Below are positions 7,734-16,500 of a stretch of DNA of 64,000 nt, one piece after another. This DNA comes from Hyphomicrobium methylovorum. GTDB taxonomy: Bacteria; Pseudomonadota; Alphaproteobacteria; Rhizobiales; Hyphomicrobiaceae. The notes under the pieces were generated by a model. The model worked only from the letters and a program-made list of their open reading frames with translations, was not told where the DNA came from and ran no database searches. Made by a program: the position numbers and the translations under genes. Within the stretch, counting starts at the first letter, position 1; every line of letters starts with the position of its first letter. Location: the NCBI RefSeq assembly GCF_013626205.1, contig NZ_QHJE01000001.1:2274501-2338500 (forward strand), read 5' to 3'.

Positions 7734-8882
7734 TTACTGGCTTTGTTCGGTTGACTTCTGGAGCGCCGCCGTGTCGGTCGATGAGGCTGCTGCCTTCGTC
7801 GCCGCGACCACCGTCTTGGACGAAACCGGGTCAGCTGCAGCAGGTGAACGGGTTTTCACCGGGTCAGAGACATTGGCGTAAGGCGCGGCGGGTGCTTTAG
7901 ACTCAGCCTTCTTTTTCGCAGGCGTAGCTGTCGAGGCCGATTTCTTTGCCGGAGCCGGTGCTACTGCGGGTTCATCCATTTCAACAGTTGCGTCGACGCC
8001 TTCGTCAGCTACTGCCGCGGTGCGCGTAGGAGCTTTTGCTACTGGCGCTTTCTGAGCAGCGGCAGGTGCAGCCGTTTTGCGGGCGGCAGGTGCATCGTCC
8101 CAGAAGAACAGGCTCGACAAGCTACCGTCCGGAGCGGCGCCGTTGGAGCGGGCGGCCTGCCGGGGTGCGGGCGTCGGTGCCGGTGTGTCGGCAACGTCAG
8201 CGGCGGAATAGTCTTCTTCGTTGCTGCTCTGGTTGTTGTAGGCGGCCGTGCTTCTGCTCGAGTAATCGTAGTCAGATGACGAGTAACGGCCCGAGCCCGT
8301 CTTGAAGCGTTCCCACGTTACGGTGACGCGCGTGCCAACCGGAATGCGAGGATAGAGATCCAGCACGTCCTTGTTGGTCATGCGGATGCAACCGGCCGAA
8401 GCGGCTTGACCGATGGTCCAGGGCGCGTCTGTGCCGTGAATGCGGTAAGCACTCGAACCGAGATAGAGTGCGCGAATGCCGAGCGGGTTCATCGGATGAC
8501 CACCCGGGACCCAACGCGGAAGGCGCGGGTTCTTGCTGATCATCTCAGGCGTCGGCGTCCACGACGGATTCACGCGCTTGTTGGAGACGAACGTTACGCC
8601 CTGCCAACGTGCGTCAGCCTTCGGCACAGCGATCGGATAGGTGATCGCCTGGCCAGGCTTTGTGATGAGATACAACCTACGGTCAGAGAACGAGACGATG
8701 ATCTGGCCCGGCTTGTACTTCTGGCTGAAGGAAACGACGCTGCGGCCGCCGCCGTATTCCTCGCCGCCGCCCCACATGAAGTCGACCATATCCTGCGCTT
8801 GAGCAGCAGGTATCGAAATCAGGCCGCCAGCAAGTGTCATTGCGGCGAGGGCAAGTCCAGTGAAGCGGGGAGGCAGGGCCAT
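7734..8882 (-). CDS. Secreted L,D-transpeptidase (YkuD domain) with disordered tail
   Basis: A 382-residue exported L,D-transpeptidase, which cross-links peptidoglycan (3-3 links) or attaches proteins to it. A signal peptide covers about residues 1-29 (hydrophobic L-A-L-A-A-M-T-L-A-G-G-L-I, cleavage near A-Q-A). The YkuD domain covers about 60-195, with the catalytic signature H-G-T-D followed by S-A-G-C-I-R-M, the cysteine being the nucleophile. The last 180 residues are low-complexity Ala/Pro/Lys/Ser, probably a flexible tail bound to the wall. The gene stands alone between an operator-like dyad and a strong terminator. Polar-growing Rhizobiales use many such enzymes. Confidence 0.92.
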   Translation of the reverse strand: MALPPRFTGLALAAMTLAGGLISIPAAQAQDMVDFMWGGGEEYGGGRSVVSFSQKYKPGQIIVSFSDRRLYLITKPGQAITYPIAVPKADARWQGVTFVSNKRVNPSWTPTPEMISKNPRLPRWVPGGHPMNPLGIRALYLGSSAYRIHGTDAPWTIGQAASAGCIRMTNKDVLDLYPRIPVGTRVTVTWERFKTGSGRYSSSDYDYSSRSTAAYNNQSSNEEDYSAADVADTPAPTPAPRQAARSNGAAPDGSLSSLFFWDDAPAARKTAAPAAAQKAPVAKAPTRTAAVADEGVDATVEMDEPAVAPAPAKKSASTATPAKKKAESKAPAAPYANVSDPVKTRSPAAADPVSSKTVVAATKAAASSTDTAALQKSTEQSQ

Positions 8883-8919
8883 CGGGGGGATGCTCCAAAA
8901 AGTGTCTAAAGGAGTATAG

Positions 8920-8941
8920 CAGGATAACCTTAGTTATCCTG
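8920..8941 (-). promoter_or_regulatory. Inverted repeat and possible -10 box in the L,D-transpeptidase promoter
   Basis: A 9-bp perfect inverted repeat, CAGGATAAC-CTTA-GTTATCCTG, lies 38 bases upstream of the start codon. On the minus strand it ends two bases before TATACT, a good -10 hexamer, so it occupies the -35/-10 spacer. That is a typical place for a repressor site. The -35 itself is not convincing. Confidence 0.45.
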
Positions 8942-9252
8942 ACTTTGATTAATGAAGAGCCGGTATAAATCAGTCTGATCGGAACCGGCAGAGCAGGGAA
9001 GCCACACTCCATTTTGTAATACGGATGAGTGCCTTATTTCCTTCGCTCTCTTCGGATTTGCGCCTCTTCGTGTTGCTATTCGACGACTGCGACAGGTAGG
9101 TTCGTTTTTTGTTTGGCGCAGAAGTGGGCAACTGCCGTTTTGACGTGCACAAAGTGCGAACGAAATTTGGCGTACCTCACCATGAGATCGCTCTGCAACC
9201 CAAGACAATCGCGCGCCGGATAACAGGATTGTGACGGGGCTCAAACACAGCA
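8942..9252. other. Non-coding stretch upstream of the L,D-transpeptidase
   Basis: About 310 bases between the operator-like dyad and the terminator of the small secreted protein. Short open frames here have no ribosome-binding site or recognisable product. T-rich segments such as GTTCGTTTTTTGTTTGG near 9100 have no paired stem before them. I see no RNA gene. Confidence 0.5.
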
Positions 9253-9290
9253 AAAGCGCCATCCGACACCGTCGTGCCGATGACGCTTCT
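9253..9290 (-). terminator. Terminator of the small secreted cysteine protein gene
   Basis: On the minus strand AGCGTCATC pairs with GATGGCGCT (one G-T wobble) and the transcript continues into TTTTGCTG. It starts about 15 bases after the stop of the gene at 9306. Confidence 0.6.
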
Positions 9291-9305
9291 GGGTCGTTCG
9301 AAAGC

Positions 9306-9563
9306 TTACTTGCAGGCGAGCTGCGTGGACCTGCACTCGGTCAAGAACGCGGCCGGGGCGCATGTCGTCTGGATTTTGCCGGAGCCTTTGCGGCCCTTGT
9401 TCTCGATGATGTTGGCGAGGCCGTGGGTGGACATGACGACGGCGAGGTCATGAGTGAGGCCATCGCCCAAGGCCGATACCCGGACGCAATCGCCGGCCTG
9501 AGCTGAAGCTGAGACTGCTATGAACGATGCAGCGGCGATGAGGCTGAGTTTGAAAAAACGCAT
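9306..9563 (-). CDS. Small secreted protein with four cysteines, unknown function
   Basis: An 85-residue protein I do not recognise. I chose the ATG at 9563 because GGAGGGG lies just upstream and the first 23 residues form a clean signal peptide (M-R-F-F-K-L-S-L-I-A-A-A-S-F-I-A-V-S-A-S-A-Q-A). An upstream in-frame start at 9668 would add 35 unconserved residues. The mature part of about 62 residues has four cysteines (one near its N-terminus, three in the last 25 residues), which could form two disulfides in the periplasm. It also contains G-D-G-L-T-H-D-L-A-V-V-M-S-T-H-G-L-A-N-I-I-E-N-K. The gene has its own terminator and a perfect 5' hairpin. Such proteins in Rhizobiales are usually left as hypothetical. 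Confidence 0.65.
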   Translation of the reverse strand: MRFFKLSLIAAASFIAVSASAQAGDCVRVSALGDGLTHDLAVVMSTHGLANIIENKGRKGSGKIQTTCAPAAFLTECRSTQLACK

Positions 9564-9580
9564 ATTCCCCTCCGATCTTT

Positions 9581-9599
9581 CCGGGATTGAGAATCCCGG
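9581..9599 (-). promoter_or_regulatory. Perfect hairpin directly before the ribosome-binding site
   Basis: CCGGGATT and AATCCCGG (8 bp, three-base loop) lie 18 bases upstream of the start of the small secreted protein, immediately before GGAGGGG on the minus strand. It could be an mRNA-stabilising hairpin, a translational control element or a protein-binding dyad. It has no T-run, so it is not a plain terminator. Confidence 0.45.
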
Positions 9600-9761
9600 C
9601 GGGACCCTAGGCGCAGCTTCGTGGCGCTTGCAACTCACGGATCGGTAACAGCGCTCTGTTCCCTGCAAGCGGTTGGAAGACGTGCTTCAATTGCCACGCG
9701 GCCGGTGGGCGTCAGTCCGGTCGACGGGCCAAATCCAGCACCCTTCGCAATAGAGGACCTC

Positions 9762-10115
9762 ATGTCTGTCAAACGCATAATCGCCAATGTCGCGACTCCG
9801 GATCCTGAAGCCGCGCGCGCTTTCTATGGCGAAATTCTAGGGCTCGAAACGGTGATGGATCATGGATGGATTGCGACCTTGGCCGCGCCGGCGGTTCTTG
9901 CTCAGCCGCAGATCAGTTTTGCCAGCGAAGGAGGCTCGGGCACTCCCGTCCCCGATATCTCAATTGAAGTGGACGATTTCGACGATGTGCTTGGACGCGT
10001 GAAAGCTGCAGGGCTGCCCATTGAATACGGACCGCAGCGGGAGCCATGGGGCGTCAAGCATTTCTACGTGCGCGATCCATTCGGCAGACTCGTCAACATT
10101 CTCGCTCATATCTGA
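9762..10115 (+). CDS. VOC/glyoxalase-fold protein
   Basis: A 117-residue single-domain vicinal-oxygen-chelate protein. It starts M-S-V-K-R-I-I-A-N-V-A-T-P-D-P-E-A-A-R with F-Y-G-E-I-L-G-L-E-T, the usual first beta-alpha-beta unit, and ends with E-P-W-G-V-K-H-F-Y-V-R-D-P-F-G-R-L-V-N-I-L, the second unit with the usual D-P-x-G-R-x-x-N-I-L pattern. Members include glyoxalases, dioxygenases and resistance proteins. The metal-binding set here is incomplete or atypical (few histidines), so the activity cannot be assigned. I chose the ATG at 9762 behind GAGG; the open frame extends further upstream but without fold-like sequence. Confidence 0.75.
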   Translation: MSVKRIIANVATPDPEAARAFYGEILGLETVMDHGWIATLAAPAVLAQPQISFASEGGSGTPVPDISIEVDDFDDVLGRVKAAGLPIEYGPQREPWGVKHFYVRDPFGRLVNILAHI

Positions 10116-10154
10116 TTAGATTGGCGAGCAATCCGCATCCGAGTCCGTGACGCG

Positions 10155-10598
10155 CTATTGTTTCGCCGGGGTTGAGTTCTGTAGTCCTTCAGCGCCGATG
10201 TAGACAACGAACAGGCGCATATCTGTCTCACCGGTGTTTGTGCCGTTGTGAGGAATAGAAATCGCCTCGGCGACTGACATACCTTTCTTGTATTTGCGTT
10301 TGCCGCGCTCGCCGTAATCGACCGTCAATTCGCCTTCGAGTATGTAACCCGTCACGGGAACGCCGTGCGTGTGCCAACCGGTTTGTCCTCCAGGCGGCAA
10401 GGAGATCACTGCCGTCGTCAGCAGTGCGGAACCAGCGGGATATACGATTGGTTCGCCCATGATCGTTTCGTCGGTCGAGAGCAGCGGCATCATTCGCGGC
10501 GGGGCGGGCGTGAGCGCGCTGGACGTTGCGGCCCCAAGAACAAACATGGCGAGCGCACCTGCCGCAGCCATCACATGAAGAGAATTCAAATTCGGCAT
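10155..10598 (-). CDS. Exported cupin-domain protein
   Basis: A 147-residue protein with a hydrophobic N-terminus (A-A-A-G-A-L-A-M-F-V-L-G-A-A-T-S-S-A-L), probably a signal peptide, and one cupin barrel. The first cupin motif reads P-P-G-G-Q-T-G-W-H-T-H-G-V-P-V-T-G-Y-I-L-E-G-E-L and the second carries the metal-binding histidine in I-P-H-N-G-T-N-T-G. Two H-x-H histidines, a downstream glutamate and the later histidine suggest a metal site. The substrate is unknown. It is transcribed away from the neighbouring gamma-glutamyltransferase gene. Confidence 0.78.
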   Translation of the reverse strand: MPNLNSLHVMAAAGALAMFVLGAATSSALTPAPPRMMPLLSTDETIMGEPIVYPAGSALLTTAVISLPPGGQTGWHTHGVPVTGYILEGELTVDYGERGKRKYKKGMSVAEAISIPHNGTNTGETDMRLFVVYIGAEGLQNSTPAKQ

Positions 10599-10705
10599 GG
10601 TATCTCCTGTAGCGATATTTGCTTTGCAAAACAGCGGCGCGCTATCGTGTGGCTAGCGTTTGGTCCTTACAAGTATCCGCGTAGATCGTAAATTCCGGAG
10701 ACGCG

Positions 10706-12451
10706 ATGTTCAGGCGATTCTTGGTTGCGTTCGGCTTCGTTATCGCTGCCGCGGCGGTGAGCGCGCAGGATATGCGGCCTGCGCCTGAAGCGTCCTCTGG
10801 ATTTCGCGAGAAGCATGTTGTCGTTGCCGATCATCAAATGATCGTAGCGGCCGATCCGCTGGCGGCGGAGGCGGGTCGCGAGATGTTGCGCCGAGGTGGT
10901 TCAGCCGTCGATGCCGCTATCGCAACGGAGATGGTGCTTGGGCTTGTCGAACCTCAATCGTCAGGCTTAGGCGGTGGTGGGTTCATCGTTTACTTCGATG
11001 CGAAGTCGCGTTCGCTTGAGACGTTCGACGGGCGAGAAACGGCACCCGCCGCTGCAAAGCCCGATCGATTTCTCACGAGTGACGGCAAGCCGATGGCATT
11101 TCCCGATGCGGTGAATTCGGGTCTCAGCGTCGGCGTGCCGGGATTGATGCGGATGCTGGAAGACGCGCACACGCGTTATGGAAAGCTTCCGTGGGCGGAT
11201 TTGTTCAAGCCTGCGATTGCGCTGGCCGAAAACGGCTTTCCTGTTTCGCAACGGCTTGCGACGCTGCTTGCGCTTTTGAAACCTGATGATTTCGCGCCCG
11301 CTGTGCGCGGTTATTTTTTCGACGAGGCTGGGACGCCGCGCACTGCGGGGACAATCCTCAAGAATTCTGAATATGCGGCGACTCTCAAAAGCATTGCGGA
11401 AAAAGGTGCGTCGGCGCTGTACGAAGGCCCGATCGCAGAGTCGATCGTGGCGGCTGTGAAGAATGCGCCACGGCATCCGGGCGATCTGACGCTCGCTGAC
11501 CTCAAGTCGTACGTTGCGAAGGAGCGTCCGGCGACATGCGTTGATTATCGAGAGCGGCGCGTGTGCGGGATGGGGCCGCCGTCCTCTGGCGCATTGACTG
11601 TTGGTTCGACACTGAAGCTGATCGAACCATTTCCGCAAGTTCAAGGCGTGGACGCGCGCATGAGCGCTCCGGCGCTGCACATTGTTGCGGAAGCTCAGAA
11701 GCTGGCGTTCGCGGATCGCAATCGCTACATCGCCGACCCCGATCATATTGGGGTGCCATCGGGTTTGTTGGATGCTGTCTATCTGGATGAGCGCCGCCGC
11801 CTGATCGATGCGACGCGCGCGATGGAGAAAGCGGAGCCAGGATTTCCTCCGGGACTGGCCAAGAAGACATTCGGCATCGATGCGACGCACGAGGTTCCGG
11901 GCACCACTCACGTTTCCATCATCGACGGAGACGGTAATGCGCTGGCAATGACCGTCACGATTGAGAATGCCTTCGGATCCCGGCTGTGGGCTTCGGGCTT
12001 TCTGCTGAACAACGAATTGACGGACTTCTCGTTCGAGCCTGTCGACGCCAACGGTGACGCGATCGCGAACGCGGTTGCTGGCGGTAAGCGCCCGCGAAGT
12101 TCGATGGCGCCGACGATCGTTCTTGGTCGCGACGGGCTGCCGGAGATCGTCACGGGATCTCCGGGTGGATCGCAGATCATCCTTTATGTAGTTAAAAACC
12201 TCGTTGCATTGATGGACTGGGGGCTCGATGCGCAGCAGGCTGTGGCGTTGCCGAACTTCGGCAGCCAAGGTGGGCCGTTGATCATCGAATATTCCGACAA
12301 TTTCATCTGGCCCGCGTTCGAGTTGACGTCCTATGGTCATGTTATCAGCCGGACAACGATGACCTCCGGCGTGCACACCATCGTGCGCCGGAACGGGCAT
12401 CTTGAAGGTGGCGCCGATCCGCGCCGGGAAGGAATTGCGCTTGGCGATTGA
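10706..12451 (+). CDS. ggt: Gamma-glutamyltransferase
   Basis: A 581-residue gamma-glutamyltransferase, normally periplasmic, that removes the gamma-glutamyl group of glutathione and related peptides. A signal peptide covers about residues 1-21 (L-V-A-F-G-F-V-I-A-A-A-A-V-S-A-Q). The protein is made as a precursor that cuts itself; the new N-terminal catalytic threonine is about T400 in P-G-T-T-H-V-S-I-I-D. S-S-G-L-G-G-G-G-F, R-E-T-A-P and G-P-P-S-S-G near the front and N-N-E-L-T-D-F plus G-S-P-G-G in the small subunit are family motifs. Precursor length is typical. It may be coupled to thiO downstream (51-base gap, same strand), though no functional link is evident. Confidence 0.94.
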   Translation: MFRRFLVAFGFVIAAAAVSAQDMRPAPEASSGFREKHVVVADHQMIVAADPLAAEAGREMLRRGGSAVDAAIATEMVLGLVEPQSSGLGGGGFIVYFDAKSRSLETFDGRETAPAAAKPDRFLTSDGKPMAFPDAVNSGLSVGVPGLMRMLEDAHTRYGKLPWADLFKPAIALAENGFPVSQRLATLLALLKPDDFAPAVRGYFFDEAGTPRTAGTILKNSEYAATLKSIAEKGASALYEGPIAESIVAAVKNAPRHPGDLTLADLKSYVAKERPATCVDYRERRVCGMGPPSSGALTVGSTLKLIEPFPQVQGVDARMSAPALHIVAEAQKLAFADRNRYIADPDHIGVPSGLLDAVYLDERRRLIDATRAMEKAEPGFPPGLAKKTFGIDATHEVPGTTHVSIIDGDGNALAMTVTIENAFGSRLWASGFLLNNELTDFSFEPVDANGDAIANAVAGGKRPRSSMAPTIVLGRDGLPEIVTGSPGGSQIILYVVKNLVALMDWGLDAQQAVALPNFGSQGGPLIIEYSDNFIWPAFELTSYGHVISRTTMTSGVHTIVRRNGHLEGGADPRREGIALGD

Positions 12452-12502
12452 AAGACCCGATGCTGCCGAACATGAAGCCGATATGAGCGTTCAGGCGGCG
12501 CC

Positions 12503-13516
12503 GTGAGCAAGCGATCGATTGCTATTGCAGGTGCTGGGATCGTCGGCGTGTGGCAGGCGTATGCGTTTGCGCGTGCCGGTTTTCGCGTTCGCCTATGGGA
12601 GCGAAGCGCTGTGCCGTTCGTCGCGAGCGCGAGCCGGATGGCAGCCGCGATGATTGCGCCGGAATGCGAGGCCGAAGGCGCGCCGTCAATCATTCGCGAT
12701 CTCGGCCGCCGCAGCGTGGAGTTGTGGCGCGCCTATCCTGGCACGATCGTGAACGGCACGCTTGTGGTCGCGCCAGCGCGCGATGCGGCTGATCTTTCGC
12801 GTTTCGAGCGGATGACGGAGCGACATGACGTTGTCGAAGCGCGCGGGATAGCGGAACTTGAACCTGCGCTTGCGGGACGGTTTGCGCGGGCGCTGCTGTT
12901 TCCTGGTGAGGCGCACGTCGGCGCGATGGATGCGTTGACTTGGCTGCTGAGCGAAATTCGCGCGCTGGGTGTTGAGACGTCTTTCGGTCAGCCGTTTGTT
13001 ACCGACGACTTGGCGACGGACATTGTGATCGACTGCCGCGGGATTGGTGCGCAGGGAGACGTGCCGAAGCTACGCGGCGTTCGCGGTGAGCGTCTGATAA
13101 TCCAATCACATGACGTTACGCTTTCGCGGCCGGTGCGACTTCTGCATCCACGCCAGCCGCTCTACGTGGTTCCACAGGGCGAGGGACGTTTCGTCGTTGG
13201 CGCAAGTGTGATCGAGCGGGAGGACGACGGGCCGATGACGGTCAAGTCGGCGCTCGAATTGTTGGGATCGGCGTATGCGCTGCATCCGGCATTTGCGGAA
13301 GCGGCGATCCTCGACATGGGTGCGGGCGTCAGACCCGCATTTCCGGATAACGTCCCGCGCATTGTCGTGGAAGATGGTGCGCGCACGATCCGGGTGAATG
13401 GCGTCTATCGCCATGGATTTTTGCTTGCGCCGGTGTTGGCGCAAGCGGTCGTGCAGTTCGTCCTAGACGGCCGGAGCGACGGGCCGCTCTTTGGCGCTGT
13501 CGGCCGACGATCCTGA
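12503..13516 (+). CDS. thiO: FAD-dependent glycine oxidase ThiO
   Basis: A 337-residue FAD enzyme of the DAO family. The N-terminal dinucleotide-binding motif is G-A-G-I-V-G at about residues 10-15, followed by A-S-R-M-A-A-A-M-I-A-P, close to the ThiO pattern. The C-terminal V-N-G-V-Y-R-H-G-F-L-L-A-P is typical of glycine/D-amino-acid oxidases. ThiO oxidises glycine to dehydroglycine for thiazole formation, and thiS, thiG and thiE lie 3.5 kb downstream on the same strand. The GTG at 12503 is the only good start. The 3' end overlaps the reverse-strand Aas-type gene by 54 bases. A general D-amino-acid oxidase is the alternative; context favours ThiO. Confidence 0.85.
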   Translation: MSKRSIAIAGAGIVGVWQAYAFARAGFRVRLWERSAVPFVASASRMAAAMIAPECEAEGAPSIIRDLGRRSVELWRAYPGTIVNGTLVVAPARDAADLSRFERMTERHDVVEARGIAELEPALAGRFARALLFPGEAHVGAMDALTWLLSEIRALGVETSFGQPFVTDDLATDIVIDCRGIGAQGDVPKLRGVRGERLIIQSHDVTLSRPVRLLHPRQPLYVVPQGEGRFVVGASVIEREDDGPMTVKSALELLGSAYALHPAFAEAAILDMGAGVRPAFPDNVPRIVVEDGARTIRVNGVYRHGFLLAPVLAQAVVQFVLDGRSDGPLFGAVGRRS

Positions 13517-16500
13517 TTTTTCAGCCATCGCCGCTTTGGCAAGTTCGAGCGCCGCGACGTAGTCCGGTTTGCCCGATCCGAGTAACGGAATTTTGCTCAC
13601 GTGCAGAATGTCGGCGGGCACCATCAGCTCGGTTGCGCCCTTGCGGCGTGCGAATTGCGAGAAGGCTTCGCGTGTCGGTGAAGCATCGGTCGTCAGTAGC
13701 GCCAGCCTTTCGCCTTTGCGCGCATCGGGCAGCGAGACGACGACGGTTATGAGGTTTGGCCAAAGCTCGGCGGCGAGCGCTTCAACAGCGGAGAGGGAGA
13801 CCATCTCGCCTGCGATTTTCGCGAAGCGTTTGGCGCGGCCTTTGATTGCAATGAATCCCTGCGGGTCGATCTCGACGATGTCGCCCGTGTCGTGCCAGCC
13901 GTCTTGCGGCGGTTCGAGAACGCCGGGATTTTCGGCGCGATAATAACCCAGCATGACGTTCGGGCCGCGCACGTAGAGGCGCCCCCCGGTTTCGATGCCG
14001 GGCACGGGATCGAGGCGTGCTTCCATCAGCGGCGAGAGACGTCCGACCGTTCCGGCCTTGTTGGCCAGCGGTGTGTTGATAGCAAGGACGGGTGCGGTTT
14101 CGGTGACGCCGTAGCCTTCGAGAATGCGCACGCCGAAACGGTCCATGTAGAGTTGGCGTGTGCGGTCCTTGATGGCTTCGGCGCCGGCCAGAACGAGGCG
14201 GACACGCGCGAAATCATACGGGTGCGCCACACGCGCGTAGCCCGACAGGAACGTATCCGTGCCGAACAGGATCGTGGCGTTCGATCCGTACACGAGTTCC
14301 GGGATGATGCGATAATGCAGCGGCGTTGGATAGAGATAGACCGGAACGCCTGCGACGAGCGGCATCAACAATCCGGCGGTCAGTCCGAACGAGTGGAACA
14401 CTGGGAGTGCGTTGAACACCTTGTCGCTGCCGTTGCACGCGACGCGCGTCAGGCTTTGTGCGCAGTTGGCCAGCAGATTGCGGTGCGAGAGTACGACGCC
14501 TTTCGGCAATCCTTCCGAGCCCGATGTGAAGAGGATGGCTGCAGGCGAATTGCAATCGCGTTTAACCTGTGGAGTTGACCCTTGCGCGAGACCGCGGAGC
14601 TTGTCCGTAAACGAGACCGTTGCCCTCACGTCTTCGAGATAAATGACGCGGGCCGCGCCTTCGATCGCCTGGACTAAACTTTCAAAGTGGCCCTTCTCGA
14701 CGAATACGCGCGACGTCAGAACGACGCTGACTTTGGCGGCCTTGCATGCGGCAAGGACGTTTGCCGCGCCGGCTGAGAAGTTCAGCATGGCGGGCACGCG
14801 GCCCATCGTCTGCAAGGCAAAAAACGTGACTGCGACGCCGGCGGAATTCGGCAGAAGCACGCCGACGGTCTCGCCAGCAGGCGGCAGCATCGGCTCGAGC
14901 TTCTTGCCGAGCACTTGCGCGCCAACGATGAGCTTCTTGTACGACAGCTTCGTGCCGAGTGGATCTTGAACTGCGGGCTTGCCGGTGTCGCGCGTGTTGC
15001 GGGCTTCGGCCAGAGCTTCGAACAACGTCTGATCGATGTTCGTCGTCATAACGGCTGAGTCCGTCATGACATCTTGCAAAGCCGCGCCTGCAGCGAGGCG
15101 ACGCTGCTTTCCGCGCAGCGCTGGATCGACCTTCAGTCTGACGGGCGGCAGGATCGTTACGGTGGTTTTCGGGAACCAGGATTTTTTCGTCTGCGAACTA
15201 CTCAGGTAACCGAAGCGGGAGCGTTCGAGGCCTTCGATGCGCACTGGGATGATTGGTGCGTCGGCCTTGTCGGCGATCATTGCCGTGCCGTCGTAAACTT
15301 TCATCAGGCCGCCCGTTACCGTCAGTCGGCCTTCCGGGAAGATGATCAGGGACGATCCGTCTTTCACGGCCTGAATGAGATGGCGCATGCCGAGCGGTCG
15401 CGTCGGGTCGATGGGGTAGGCCTTCGCGAGTTTCAGGAACGGTTTCACCCACCAGGTATTCGCCATGCCGGTGTCTATCGCGAACGTGGCGTGCGACGGC
15501 ATTAGCGCGTGCATCAACGGTGCGTCGAGAAGGCTGACGTGGTTCGGCGCGATGATGGCCTTTTCACCGGGCTGCGGAAGGTTTTCGCGGCCGATCACTT
15601 CGACGCCGAAAAACGTTCGGAAGAGGAAGACGCCGACATCTTTCACGCCTTCTGCGCCCCAGGCGCGGAGCACCAGCGCGACGACGATCAAGTTTGCAAG
15701 TCCCAGTCCAGCGTACAGCAGGGCAACGGAGATCTTCTCGTATTGCAGCAGGGCGATGGCGAGGCCTGCGAGCGCCATGAAGGCCGCGGAGAGGACGTTG
15801 CATCCTGCGATCACACGAGACCGGCGGTCGATGGGGGACCACGCCTGCACGGCGGCGAACGCTGGAACGATATAGAGGCCGCCCGCAAAAGCGATGCCTG
15901 CGAGATCGATCAGCATATGGATGCCGGTGACCGATTGGAGCGTATCGGACATTCCGAGCGGCGTTGCAGCTGGCGTAAGCCTGGACGCCAACAGCGCGAG
16001 ATCAAGAAGGAACAGGCCCATCAGCAAAGCGCCGATGGGAACAAGGGCGAGGTTGGGCCGGTTTCTGCTGGCGCGCGCCGCGGCGATAGAACCGAGGGCG
16101 ACTGCCACCGCGAAGGTGAAGAGCGCGAGCGTGTAGACGGACGGCGCGCCATTCAGCGCTTGAGGAATGAGGTTCTGTAGCAGCGCGAGAACCGCAGCGC
16201 CGACGAGCCAGAACCATGACGTGATGAGCGCGCCCTGCCAAATGCGGCGGTCTGTTCTCAGGTCGGCGATGAGCGTTTTGGTCGAGGTAAAGATGTTCGT
16301 ATCGACGACGAGGTCGGGGACCGGTGACGGTGCGGGCGGTATGGCGCGCGCCGAAAGCCAGCCGAGAACGGAGATGATGACGATGGCCCCTGCTACGAAC
16401 AGCACCTCACGGTCACCGCCTGAAGCGAGGTTTCCGCCGATCGTTCCCATGAGAATTGCGAGAAACGTGGCGCCTTCGATGGCGGCGTTGCCTGCGGGTA

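Noticed and set aside
10967-12400. Long open frame (477 codons) on the minus strand opposite gamma-glutamyltransferase
   Set aside because: Arg/His-rich translation without domain features; it mirrors the codon bias of the real gene on the other strand.
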